Assembly (NCBI RefSeq): GCF_003858635.1
Contig: NZ_RQJO01000009.1
Span: 496,001 to 560,000, forward strand
Length of the DNA stretch: 64,000 nucleotides
Source: Larkinella rosea
Lineage (GTDB): Bacteria > Bacteroidota > Bacteroidia > Cytophagales > Spirosomataceae
Direction of reading: 5' to 3'
This document shows, in pieces, positions 25,115 to 33,616 of the stretch; position 1 is the stretch's first letter, and each line of letters opens with the position of its first letter. Position numbers and translations under genes: made by a program. The notes under the pieces were generated by a model. It made no database searches and was not told the origin of the DNA. It saw only the letters and a list, made by a program, of their open reading frames with translations.

Positions 25115-26548
25115 ATGACTAAAATTACTGCGACGGATTCTTCCGATTTTTTATACCAGCAGATGGCCGAACGGTTTGAGCACCTGATTATGACTGGTGT
25201 CCTGAAAACCGGTGACAAACTTCCGTCTGTCCGGGCCCTGAGCGAAGAGCAGGGAATTAGCCTGAGTACGGCCTTTCGGACGTATTGTGAGCTGGAAAAG
25301 AAGGGGATGATCGAAGCGCGCACCAAGTCAGGCTATTATGTGTGTTACCGCAAACGCCATTTGATTCCTGCACCCATTGAATCAAAACCGGTAACCGATC
25401 CGGCCCGAATCAGTGTGGATGACATGATTGCGCAGGTCTACCAGCATCGCAGTGATGAAGAAATGACGCAGCTGGCGCTGGCTACGCCCGCTCTCGAATT
25501 ACTGCCGCAGAGTAAACTCAACAAAGCGCTGGCCGAAGCGCTGCGGAAGCATCCGGCCAGTTGCCTGAATTACGAGGAAGTGCAGGGAAACCGGTTGTTA
25601 CGCACGCAGATTGCCCGCTATGCGGTTTCGGGTGGTATCACCGTTACAGAAAATGAAGTGGTAACCACCCACGGCTGTGTCGACGCGCTGATGATCTGCC
25701 TTCGGGCCGTGACCGTGCCAGGCGATACGGTGGCAATTGACAGCCCGACGTACTTCGGAATTTTCTCGGTTTTACAGGGTCTGGGCTTGAAGGCGTTGCA
25801 AATTCCGACGCACCCGGTTTCCGGCCTGGATCTGGATTACCTGGAAAACGCGCTGAAAACCGTCCGAATTGCAGCCTGTCTGTTTGTGCCGACGTTCAAC
25901 AATCCAACCGGCAGTTGCTTGTCCGACGAGCATAAACGGCAGTTGGTAAATCTGCTCGCTCATCACGAGGTACCATTGATTGAGGACGATATTTATGGCG
26001 AACTCTATTTTGGCAAACAACGCCCCCGAACCTGCAAAAGTTTTGATCAGAACGGGCTGGTAATGCTCTGTACGTCGGTCTCGAAAACGCTGGCGCCCGG
26101 CTACCGCGTAGGCTGGTGTTTACCAGGGCGGTTTTTACCCAACGTCCTCAATCAGAAACGGATGACGGCGGTTTCGTCCACCACGGTGACACAGTTGGCG
26201 GTTGGTCTGTTTTTTGAAAACGGGCGATTTGATCTCCACATGCGGAATCTGCGGAAAGCGCTGCATACCCAATGCCTCCAATACAGCCGGGCGATTTCGG
26301 AGTACTTTCCGGCGGACAGCAAGATGACCAATCCGCAGGGCGGGTATGTGCTGTGGCTGGAAATGAATCAGTCGGTCAATGCCTATGAATTGTTTCAAAC
26401 CGCCTTGCGGCACAAAATCAGCATCGCTCCCGGTCAGATTTTCAGTACGGACGGGCGGTTTTCCAATTACTTCCGATTGAGTTTCGGCCGACCGTTCGAC
26501 GGGCAGATTGCCGATGGTTTGAGGAAACTGGGCAGTTTAATCCAATAA
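25115..26548 (+). CDS. MocR-type regulator: GntR winged helix fused to a class I aminotransferase domain
   Basis: The product has 477 residues. The N-terminal GntR winged helix covers about residues 10-78 (LKTGDKLPSVRALSEEQGIS, STAFRTYCELEKKGMIEART). A fold-type I aminotransferase domain follows, with VVTTHGCVDALMICLRAV, FNNPTGS (261-267), IEDDIYGELYF and SVSKTLAPGYRVGW, where Lys324 should bind PLP. Such proteins are PLP-responsive transcription regulators. No pdx genes are adjacent; the divergent phzF-like gene is the natural candidate target. Confidence 0.93.
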   Translation: MTKITATDSSDFLYQQMAERFEHLIMTGVLKTGDKLPSVRALSEEQGISLSTAFRTYCELEKKGMIEARTKSGYYVCYRKRHLIPAPIESKPVTDPARISVDDMIAQVYQHRSDEEMTQLALATPALELLPQSKLNKALAEALRKHPASCLNYEEVQGNRLLRTQIARYAVSGGITVTENEVVTTHGCVDALMICLRAVTVPGDTVAIDSPTYFGIFSVLQGLGLKALQIPTHPVSGLDLDYLENALKTVRIAACLFVPTFNNPTGSCLSDEHKRQLVNLLAHHEVPLIEDDIYGELYFGKQRPRTCKSFDQNGLVMLCTSVSKTLAPGYRVGWCLPGRFLPNVLNQKRMTAVSSTTVTQLAVGLFFENGRFDLHMRNLRKALHTQCLQYSRAISEYFPADSKMTNPQGGYVLWLEMNQSVNAYELFQTALRHKISIAPGQIFSTDGRFSNYFRLSFGRPFDGQIADGLRKLGSLIQ

Positions 26549-26579
26549 AAAAGCCCCAATCGGAACGATTGGGGCTTTT
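26549..26579. terminator. Bidirectional rho-independent terminator
   Basis: A 14-bp perfect stem, AAAAGCCCCAATCG (26549-26562) with CGATTGGGGCTTTT (26566-26579), and a 3-nt loop lie right after the MocR-type gene and face the convergent gltA. Confidence 0.9.
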
Positions 26580-26580
26580 A

Positions 26581-26668
26581 CGTACCCACGGACTTTAGTC
26601 CGTATTTTAAATTTTATACACAACCGAGTTGCCAGGAACGCACGGACTAAAGTCCGGCGGTACGTTCG
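26581..26668. repeat. Intergenic inverted repeat, family B
   Basis: The left arm CGTACCCACGGACTTTAGTC continues to CCGT at 26603; the right arm (26640-26664) reads GCACGGACTAAAGTCCGGCG, then GTACG. Each arm also contains the near-palindrome CGGACTTTAGTCCG. The block ends with TACGTTCG (26661-26668) exactly where the gltA stop codon begins. Confidence 0.85.
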
Positions 26669-27955
26669 TTAACGGTCGCCGATGGCTTTGAATTCCCGCA
26701 GCGTGGCACCGGTGTAAATCTGGCGCGGACGACCGATCGGTTCTTTTTGCTCGCGCATTTCTTTCCACTGGGCAATCCAGCCCGGCAGACGGCCAATCGC
26801 GAACATGACGGTAAACATATTGGTTGGAATGCCCAGCGCGCGGTAAATGATACCGGAATAGAAATCGACGTTCGGGTACAGTTTGCGCGAAACGAAATAC
26901 TCATCATGCAGCGCGGCTTCTTCCAGTCCTTTGGCAATTTCCAGAACCGGGTCGTTCACGCCGAGTTTGCTCAGCACGTCGTCAGCGGCTTTTTTGATGA
27001 TTTTAGCGCGCGGATCGAAGTTTTTGTAAACCCGGTGGCCGAAACCGAACAGGCGGAAACCGGTCGTCTTGGCATTTTTCGCCATATCGACGTACTTGGC
27101 GACATCACCGCCGTTGGCTTTGATTTCTTCCAGCATCTCGATCACCTCCTGGTTGGCGCCCCCGTGCAATGGGCCCCAGAGGGCGTTGATACCGGCCGAA
27201 ATCGACGAATAAATATTGGCCCGCGACGACCCCACGAGCCGCACCGTTGAGGTTGAGCAGTTTTGTTCGTGGTCGGCGTGCAGAATCAGCAGTTTGTTCA
27301 ACGCGCTCGTAACCACCGGATCGACCTGGTAATCCTCTACCGGCAGCGCAAACATCATTTGCAGGAAGTTGGAGCAATAGTCGAGCTGGTTTTTCGGGTA
27401 ATTGACCGGATGACCCTGCGATTTTTTGTACGACCAGGTAGCAATTGTCGGCAGTTTGGCCAGCAACCGGATGATGTGCATCTGGGTTTGATCCGGTGCT
27501 TTTTCGTCGTACGAATCCGGGTAGAAAGCGCTCAGGGCACTCACCAGCGACGACAGCACGCCCATCGGGTGCGCGTTGTTGGGGAAGCCCTCAAAAATCT
27601 TCCGCATGTCTTCATTCACCATCGTATGCCGCCGGATGCTGTCTTCAAACTGAGCGTATTGCTGCTGAGTTGGCAGATCGCCGTAAATCAGCAGGTAAGC
27701 CACTTCCAGAAAACTGGCTTTGTCGGCCAGGTCTTCAATGGAATACCCCCGATACCGCAGAATGCCTTCCTCACCATCTAAAAAAGTAATCGCGCTCTGG
27801 GTCGCACCGGTATTTTTGTATCCTTTATCTAACGTAACATAACCCGTCTGATCGCGGAGATTGGAAATGTCAATGGCTTTTTCTTGTTCGCTACCAACAA
27901 CAATTGGAAATTGGTAGGATTTACCATCGACAGATAGTTCGGCAGTGTTTGACAT
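26669..27955 (-). CDS. gltA: Citrate synthase
   Basis: The product has 428 residues, hexameric type II length. Recognisable segments are DISNLRDQTGYVTLDKGYKN, the GYSIEDLADKASFLEVAYLL helices, LHADHEQNCSTSTVRLVGSS, GALWGPLHGGANQ-like NALWGPLHGGANQEV, FGHRVYKNFDPRAKII and the C-terminal IGRLPGWIAQWKEM and RPRQIY. Catalytic His (LHADHE, GPLHGG, FGHR) and an Asp (VDFYSG) are in place. It condenses acetyl-CoA with oxaloacetate in the TCA cycle. Confidence 0.97.
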   Translation of the reverse strand: MSNTAELSVDGKSYQFPIVVGSEQEKAIDISNLRDQTGYVTLDKGYKNTGATQSAITFLDGEEGILRYRGYSIEDLADKASFLEVAYLLIYGDLPTQQQYAQFEDSIRRHTMVNEDMRKIFEGFPNNAHPMGVLSSLVSALSAFYPDSYDEKAPDQTQMHIIRLLAKLPTIATWSYKKSQGHPVNYPKNQLDYCSNFLQMMFALPVEDYQVDPVVTSALNKLLILHADHEQNCSTSTVRLVGSSRANIYSSISAGINALWGPLHGGANQEVIEMLEEIKANGGDVAKYVDMAKNAKTTGFRLFGFGHRVYKNFDPRAKIIKKAADDVLSKLGVNDPVLEIAKGLEEAALHDEYFVSRKLYPNVDFYSGIIYRALGIPTNMFTVMFAIGRLPGWIAQWKEMREQKEPIGRPRQIYTGATLREFKAIGDR

Positions 27956-28174
27956 ACGTATTTGGGGTAGAGTAAATCGGTTATGGTAACAGAATCATTC
28001 AGGTTGGCGTATCTTCCGTAAGATGCCCCCGCCCAACGCGTGGACGTCGCTGGACGAATAACTACCGGGCGAAATTAGCCAAAAACCCGTAACGACAAGT
28101 GAATACTTTGGTAAAAACGCAAGGATTACCCAAAATCTACTTATTTAACCTAAAATGGATGGGATTAGTTGCGG

Positions 28175-29470
28175 TTATGGTTTTGGATTTACCCCGCCTT
28201 TCAGCACCAGCCGAACCTTGCGGATGGCTCCGATCGTTTTCGTCGGATCACCCTCGACGGCCACCAGATCAGCCAGTAAACCGGGACGAATGCGCCCTCG
28301 GTCGGTGAGGTGAAACACAGCGGCATTGCCCGAAGTCGCCGAACGCAGCGCATCCAGCGGTTTCATTCCGTATTCCACCATCATTTCCAGTTCGCGTGCA
28401 TTGTCGCCGTGGGCAAATACGCCAACATCGCCCCCGAAGCAGATTTTGACGCCCGCATCCAGCGCCTGTTTGAATGTTATTTTTTTGTTACGAATCCGTT
28501 CCGGGTCGGGTTCAGTGCCTTTTTTCCAGCCCCGGTACTGGATGGTCGCGTCGCCTGCCGCCAGCGTGGGGCAAAGCGCTGTACCGTGTTGTTTCATCAG
28601 GGCAAAGATTTCGGGCGTTCCGGCATCGCCGTGTTCGACGGTTTCGCAACCCGCCAGAATCGCCCGGCGCATGCCTTCGGCGGTTGTTGCGTGGGCCACT
28701 GTCGGCCGGCCGCTGCTGTGAGCTACTTCGACAACTAATTTCAATTCGTCAAGCGTAAACGTTGGCCGGGCTTCACTCATCAAACCCCAGCGGTAATCGG
28801 CGTACACTTTGATGACATCGGCGCCCTTCCCGATTTGTCGCCGGACGGCCTGAATCAGCCGGTCGTGGCCGTCGGCTTCTTCGGCACCCTGCGGCACGTC
28901 GATGTCGGGGCTGAATCCTTTGGGCGCATAACTGCCGGTCGCAATCAGGGCGCGGGTGGCCACAATCATGCGCGGGCCGGGAATAATTCCCTGATTGATG
29001 GCTTGTTTGAGCCCCACGTCGTCGTAATCTGCACCTTCGGTTCCGAGATCGCGGACGGTCGTAAAACCGGCCAGTAGCGTGTTCCGGGCGTGGACAGTGG
29101 CGCGGGCAATGCGGTAGGAGCGCGGTTCTTTCAGGACCTGATCGTCCCAGGTCGTCTCGTTGTACGGATGAAGCAGCAGGTGCGAATGGCCTTCAATCAA
29201 ACCGGGCAAAAGCGTGGTTCCTTTCAGATCGATGACTTCCGCGCCCTCGCTCCGAAGGCTGGCGGCTGGCCCGACGGCTTCAATTTTGTCTCCTTTCACC
29301 AAAACCGCCCAGCCTTCGTGCAGCGTTTCGCCATCGAAAACGCGGTCCGGTTTATAGAGCTTGTCGCCGGCGGTCTGGAGATGGTAAGTATGGCCAGATT
29401 TTGGGTGAGTAGTCGGAATCGGGAAGGCCGATGCGCTGAGTATCAGGATAAAAAGTAAATATGGATTCAA
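28175..29470 (-). CDS. Secreted amidohydrolase-family protein (Xaa-Pro dipeptidase/imidazolonepropionase-like)
   Basis: The product has 431 residues with an N-terminal signal sequence (MNPYLLFILILSASAFP). The metal-dependent amidohydrolase pattern is complete: LLPGLIEGHSHLLLH (HxH), VIKVYADY (possible lysine ligand), RPTVAHATTAEGM (His), CETVEHGD (His), and CFGGDVGVFAHGDNARELE (Asp). The C-terminal DRGRIRPGLLADLVAVEGDPT strand is typical of the subfamily that includes Xaa-Pro dipeptidases and periplasmic prolidase-like enzymes. The exact substrate is unknown. A gene-free 219-nt gap with no recognised signal separates it from gltA. Confidence 0.9.
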   Translation of the reverse strand: MNPYLLFILILSASAFPIPTTHPKSGHTYHLQTAGDKLYKPDRVFDGETLHEGWAVLVKGDKIEAVGPAASLRSEGAEVIDLKGTTLLPGLIEGHSHLLLHPYNETTWDDQVLKEPRSYRIARATVHARNTLLAGFTTVRDLGTEGADYDDVGLKQAINQGIIPGPRMIVATRALIATGSYAPKGFSPDIDVPQGAEEADGHDRLIQAVRRQIGKGADVIKVYADYRWGLMSEARPTFTLDELKLVVEVAHSSGRPTVAHATTAEGMRRAILAGCETVEHGDAGTPEIFALMKQHGTALCPTLAAGDATIQYRGWKKGTEPDPERIRNKKITFKQALDAGVKICFGGDVGVFAHGDNARELEMMVEYGMKPLDALRSATSGNAAVFHLTDRGRIRPGLLADLVAVEGDPTKTIGAIRKVRLVLKGGVNPKP

Positions 29471-29523
29471 ACTGGAGGTAACGGTTTTGGTTTGAAAAAC
29501 GAATTAGTAAGTCATTGGAAGAT

Positions 29524-29539
29524 ACACTAAATTTAGTGT
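29524..29539. promoter_or_regulatory. 16-bp perfect palindrome in a divergent promoter region
   Basis: ACACTAAATTTAGTGT is a perfect palindrome in the 94-nt gap between the divergent amidohydrolase and DUF3500 genes, 25 nt before ATG 29565. Position and symmetry fit a dimeric repressor operator shared by both promoters; the cognate regulator is not known. Confidence 0.5.
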
Positions 29540-29564
29540 CCAAACCCATCTCTGCTAACCTTCT

Positions 29565-30632
29565 ATGAAAAAAAAACTTGCCCTCCTGCTGATTGCCGGT
29601 TTTCTGGTTTCGGCCGGATTTGCCCAGTCAACCCAAACGCTGGTGGAAACCACTACGCAGTTTCTTCAGACGCTCAACGCCGGGGAGTTGCAAAAAACAC
29701 AGTATGCGTTTACCGATAGCCTTCGACGCAAGTGGACCAATCTGCCGGTCGGAATGGTTCCGCGCCCCGGTATCCAGTACGGAAGTTTGTCGGACAAAAG
29801 CCGAATGGCTTTCCATCGGGTGTTGTCGGCGATGTTGAGTTCGCAGGGCTATTTGAAAACGACCAGCATCATGCAATTGGACGATATTCTGAATACGCTT
29901 TATCAGCAAGCGTTCGACAAGGGCGAAATTGACCAGAAAACGCTGACAATGACGCAGAATCTGAAATGGGCGCACGGTAATTATTACATTTCGGTCTGGG
30001 GAAAACCGCAGGCCAGCGAACCCTGGGGCTTGAATTTCGGCGGTCATCACATGGCGTTGAGCCTGACAGCCGACGGCCCGCGCGTGTCGATGTCACCTTA
30101 TTTTGTCGGGACGGATCCTTCGGAAGTGAAGTCGGCCAAATACGCCGGTTTTCGGGTGTTGAGCAAAGAAGAAGATTTCGGTTTTATGCTCATCAACGCC
30201 CTGACCGACAAACAGAAAGCCATAGCGGTTTTAAAGCAGGATGTCCCGAAAGACATCATTACCAGCCCCCAGGCCAACCAGCGGATCACGAGCTATTACG
30301 GGATTGCCGCCAAACAGTTCGACGAAAGCCAAAAGGAGCTATTAAAACTGCTGATTCAGGAATACACCCACAATTTTGAGCATCAGAAAGCGCATCAGCT
30401 ATTCGACAAGATTTTAAAATCGGGCATCGACAAGATTTACTTCGCCTGGGTCGGCAGTCTCGAAAACAATAAACCGCATTACTACATCGTCAACGGCCCC
30501 GATTTTCTGATCGAATACGACAATGTCGGTTTTCAGAACGACGGCAACCACATCCACGCCATTCTGCGGGAAAAAGGAAGCGATTTTGGCGAAGATATCT
30601 TAAAGCAACATTATGCACAGAGCCACAAATAA
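29565..30632 (+). CDS. DUF3500 family secreted protein
   Basis: The product has 355 residues with a clear signal peptide (MKKKLALLLIAGFLVSAGFAQ). The mature sequence matches DUF3500: LRRKWTNLPVGMVPRPGIQYG, YYISVWGKPQASEPWGLNFGGHHMALS, SPYFVGTDPSEVKSAKYAGF and YYIVNGPDFLIEYDNVGFQNDGNHIHAI. DUF3500 proteins have no firm function; the HxH and GxHH motifs look like possible metal or haem ligands. Divergent from the amidohydrolase. Confidence 0.9.
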   Translation: MKKKLALLLIAGFLVSAGFAQSTQTLVETTTQFLQTLNAGELQKTQYAFTDSLRRKWTNLPVGMVPRPGIQYGSLSDKSRMAFHRVLSAMLSSQGYLKTTSIMQLDDILNTLYQQAFDKGEIDQKTLTMTQNLKWAHGNYYISVWGKPQASEPWGLNFGGHHMALSLTADGPRVSMSPYFVGTDPSEVKSAKYAGFRVLSKEEDFGFMLINALTDKQKAIAVLKQDVPKDIITSPQANQRITSYYGIAAKQFDESQKELLKLLIQEYTHNFEHQKAHQLFDKILKSGIDKIYFAWVGSLENNKPHYYIVNGPDFLIEYDNVGFQNDGNHIHAILREKGSDFGEDILKQHYAQSHK

Positions 30633-30667
30633 GCGAATGTGACCCGATTGCCCGAAACCAGTAAGAG

Positions 30668-31090
30668 TTACCGGCGTTTCTTAGGTTTTTTCGTTGCTAC
30701 TAAATCAAGTACGGTTTTGCCAAAAATAAGCGCCAGAATGATCGGCAGCAAAACCGCCCCGGTTTTAAATCCCGAACCCATGAACTGATTCGCACCGGTG
30801 GAGAATCGCATGTAGGTTTGAAAAACCGCATAACCGCAGATTGCCAATAAAGCGACGGCCAGCAAAATCGCCAGCGAGCCACTCAATGCCCGGCGGATGA
30901 GCAGACTGATCAGTAAAGCCACCAAAACCGTCACGGCTACGGTTGCCATGGCTTTGGGCAGGGTTTCGAGGTAATCGTGATCGTACCAGAAAATGGTAAT
31001 TTGTCCAATCAGGTTCGGGTGGGCGAGGAGCCAGGCGTCCACAACGGTCAACACCAGCAAAAGGAGGTAATAAAAAAAGTCGTTACGCAT
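30668..31090 (-). CDS. Hypothetical inner-membrane protein
   Basis: The product has 140 residues from ATG 31090 (a second ATG sits one codon earlier) with about four transmembrane helices (YYLLLLVLTVVDAWLL, VAVTVLVALLISLLI, SGSLAILLAVALLAICGYAV, TGAVLLPIILALIFGKTVL) and a very basic C-terminal tail (TKKPKKRR). I do not recognise a family. It is convergent with the DUF3500 gene. Confidence 0.68.
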   Translation of the reverse strand: MRNDFFYYLLLLVLTVVDAWLLAHPNLIGQITIFWYDHDYLETLPKAMATVAVTVLVALLISLLIRRALSGSLAILLAVALLAICGYAVFQTYMRFSTGANQFMGSGFKTGAVLLPIILALIFGKTVLDLVATKKPKKRR

Positions 31091-31132
31091 CATGAAAAGG
31101 TTGAAAAGCCAATCTTCGGTAGTTTTTATGAA

Positions 31133-31156
31133 TAAAAAAAGCCTCCTGAGAGGCTT
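31133..31156 (-). terminator. Rho-independent terminator of the acyltransferase gene (minus strand)
   Basis: On the minus strand AAGCCTC pairs with GAGGCTT over a 4-nt loop (31139-31156) and is followed by a run of seven T. Confidence 0.8.
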
Positions 31157-31192
31157 CTGATGAATAATTCCGGTTGCCGTTTTAGGATAACG

Positions 31193-32341
31193 TTACCGTG
31201 TGACCATTTTGTGTGCGGTTTGTGGTTTACCGATCCGCATCAGCGAAATACCGGTGAACCGATTACGGAAACCGATCGGGCGGAATTGACGGATGCTGAT
31301 CCAAGCGAGTATCGGTTTTTCGATCCGAAGATGTAATTGCCAGCTTCCCCAGCATAGGACGCCAATCAGAATAAAATTGGCCGTTACCACGTAATCCGAA
31401 AGGCTTAAACGCATCATAGCCTGGGTCAGAACCATGATGATGGGGACATGAATCAGGTACAGAATGTAAGATGCGTCACCCAGTTTCAGCAGCCAGTCCG
31501 GGTAGCGGCAGCGGTCGGATTGTTCCCAACTGACTAACCCCGCGAGAATTACCGAACCCGGTATACCAAACCCCAGAATCCGCTGCCAGATCAGAGCAGG
31601 GTCGATGAGTTCGCCAGTCAGAAAAAAACACCCGATCGCGGCTGCTACCACTGATCGGGAAATCTTGAACGTACACCGCCGGGTGAGAAAATAAACGCCG
31701 ATGCCCAGGCAAAATTCAAGATTGAACGGACTGAAGAAAAAGTCATGAAACGGGAATTGGAATAGGGCGGTTTTTCCGAAACATTCCGCCAAACCAGTGA
31801 GGAGCGTGGCGCCAAGGATGAAAAGTGGAATAATCAGCAAAAACCGGGATGCAATGACCAGGCCGAACAAAACATAAAAGTAGATTTCGTAACTCAATGT
31901 CCAGGTGACCGGTAAGGTGCTTTCGTGGGTGGGTAAAAGAACTACAGCTTTCAGTACACCGACCGGGTTGACCGGAAAGGAAAGCCATTGGAGCGCAGGC
32001 GCCAAACGGCTTAGCCACAGGAGCAAAAGCGTGGCCAGCAAGACGGTTGGCCAATAGATGGCATAGATCCGCCCCAGGCGCTTTTTCAGGTAAGTCGGCA
32101 AAAGATGCGGGCAATTGATTTTGGTTAGATTGGTATGAGTGATGATAAAACCGCTGATGATAAAAAACACGTCGACACCACCAAAGCCGGATTTAAAACA
32201 CCTCAGCACCGGGGAATGAATAGTGGTCGTCTCCATTTTCATCGCTAAATGGAAAAGGGTCACGAGCAGAGCCGCGACTGCTCGCAGCGCTCGGATGGAT
32301 TCAATGGATTTAGGCCGACAGGTAGAAGTTTGTGTGATCAT
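31193..32341 (-). CDS. Acyltransferase family 3 (OafA/YrhL-type) integral membrane O-acyltransferase
   Basis: The product has about 382 residues from ATG 32341. Family features are SIESIRALRAVAALLVTLFHL (the conserved R and H of the active region), FGGVDVFFIISGFIIT and LKKRLGRIYAIYWP, followed by about ten hydrophobic helices. These enzymes transfer acetyl or other acyl groups to sugars of lipopolysaccharide, exopolysaccharide or similar. The frame is open back to ATG 32389, which adds 16 residues. No glycan cluster is next to it. Confidence 0.88.
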   Translation of the reverse strand: MITQTSTCRPKSIESIRALRAVAALLVTLFHLAMKMETTTIHSPVLRCFKSGFGGVDVFFIISGFIITHTNLTKINCPHLLPTYLKKRLGRIYAIYWPTVLLATLLLLWLSRLAPALQWLSFPVNPVGVLKAVVLLPTHESTLPVTWTLSYEIYFYVLFGLVIASRFLLIIPLFILGATLLTGLAECFGKTALFQFPFHDFFFSPFNLEFCLGIGVYFLTRRCTFKISRSVVAAAIGCFFLTGELIDPALIWQRILGFGIPGSVILAGLVSWEQSDRCRYPDWLLKLGDASYILYLIHVPIIMVLTQAMMRLSLSDYVVTANFILIGVLCWGSWQLHLRIEKPILAWISIRQFRPIGFRNRFTGISLMRIGKPQTAHKMVTR

Positions 32342-32563
32342 GGATAAAATATTTGCAGGTACATACATGTGGATAAAGTTCAAATGCAATGTTGATTCCG
32401 TTCATTGCCAGGGTGATAGCAATTAGCAGCGGTTTACCGGTCTCGAATGGGGCGAATCAGTAACTAGTTGGGCGAGGGTACTCTAAAATGGAAATTAAAT
32501 GTTGTGCAAGCAATTATTGAGCCAATGTAAGTTGTCCTGACTTTAAGAAAAAACAGATGGGAA

Positions 32564-33457
32564 CTACGATGTGTAATACCGCCGGGCAAACGTCATAAAA
32601 CCGGCGGCCAAACCTTCCGGCAATCCTTGTAAATGAACAAAGCTGAACGTTCGGGGAAGGCGAAAATCCTTGATGGAAACCATTTTAAGCTGCCCGCTCC
32701 GTACTTCTTTTTCGATGGCCCGCGACGAAAGAATGGAAAGGCAATTGGCGTGTTCCAGAAACGATTTAATACTTTCGGAGCTGCCTAAGTGCATGATTAC
32801 CATTAGATTGGATGGTTTAATTCCCCGTGCCTGAAGGGCGGTTTCCAGCACCTCAAGTGTTCCCGAACCGCGTTCGCGCAGCACCATCGGAATGGCACTC
32901 AGTTCGTCCAGCGTAATTTCTTTCAGGCGGCTGTAGCGGCTGTTGGAGTGAACCACGGCCACCAGTTCGTCTTCCAGAAAATCGTGGTATTTCAATCCGG
33001 CGTGGTGTTTTTTACCTTCCACAATGCCCAGATCGATTTCTTTGGAAGAAACCGCATTTTCGATCATTTCGGTGTTGCCGTTCATCAAACTGAGCTGGAT
33101 CGTCGGATAGCGTTCGTAATAGGACGCCAGGAGGGGAGAAATCAGGTATTGAGCAATCGTGGTGCTGGCTCCCAGGCGCAAACTGCCTTTCTGATCGTTT
33201 TTGAAGGAGTTTAATTCAAACTGCGCTTCCTGGTATAGTGCAAAAATCTGCCCTGCGTACCGAAACAATACCTCGCCGGGGGGCGTCAAAACGATGGTAT
33301 TACCTTTCCGGTCGAAGAGACGCAAGCCGAGCATATCTTCCAGCGCCTTAACGTGTTTGGTTACGGCGGGTTGTGTAATGAACAATTCCGCCGATGCTTT
33401 CGTAAAGCTGTGATGACGGGCAACGCTGTAGAATACCCTCAACCGAAAATCCTCCAT
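32564..33457 (-). CDS. LysR-family transcriptional regulator
   Basis: The product has 297 residues from ATG 33457. The winged helix-turn-helix lies at about residues 3-62 (FYSVARHHSFTKASAELFIT, QPAVTKHVKALEDMLGLRLF). The effector domain begins GSLRLGASTTIAQYLISPLL and resembles CysB/CysL/CbbR-type sensors. It is divergent from the glycerol-3-phosphate dehydrogenase gene, with about 160 nt between the starts, and could control it; the effector is unknown. Confidence 0.92.
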   Translation of the reverse strand: MEDFRLRVFYSVARHHSFTKASAELFITQPAVTKHVKALEDMLGLRLFDRKGNTIVLTPPGEVLFRYAGQIFALYQEAQFELNSFKNDQKGSLRLGASTTIAQYLISPLLASYYERYPTIQLSLMNGNTEMIENAVSSKEIDLGIVEGKKHHAGLKYHDFLEDELVAVVHSNSRYSRLKEITLDELSAIPMVLRERGSGTLEVLETALQARGIKPSNLMVIMHLGSSESIKSFLEHANCLSILSSRAIEKEVRSGQLKMVSIKDFRLPRTFSFVHLQGLPEGLAAGFMTFARRYYTS

Positions 33458-33516
33458 TTGAACCAAAAATTAGCTATAGTTATAACCAAAGGTAATGGGA
33501 AGTTCGGGCCAAAAAC

Positions 33517-33608
33517 AAGTTATTTCGAAGAGTTTCGCCGGGAATGCAGAGTTGAGCAAAGACTCTGCGTAACTTTGCTTTTCTTCGCGTACCTCCGCGA
33601 AATAACTT
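33517..33608. repeat. Intergenic inverted repeat, family C (TTCGCGGAGTTNAGCGGAG type)
   Basis: Outer arms AAGTTATTTCG (33517-33527) and CGAAATAACTT (33598-33608) are perfectly complementary; between them lie CAGAGTTGAGCAAAG and CTCTGCGTAACTTTGC-like elements forming inner arms. It fills the space between LysR and glpD and ends 8 nt before ATG 33617. Confidence 0.75.
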
Positions 33609-33616
33609 TGCCAACT

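Noticed and set aside
32368-32376. TGTGGATAA near the acyltransferase start
   Set aside because: A single box, no A/T-rich unwinding element or further boxes.
33353-33616. N-terminal extension of the glycerol-3-phosphate dehydrogenase frame
   Set aside because: It overlaps the LysR gene on the other strand and a repeat; the FAD domain starts just after ATG 33617.
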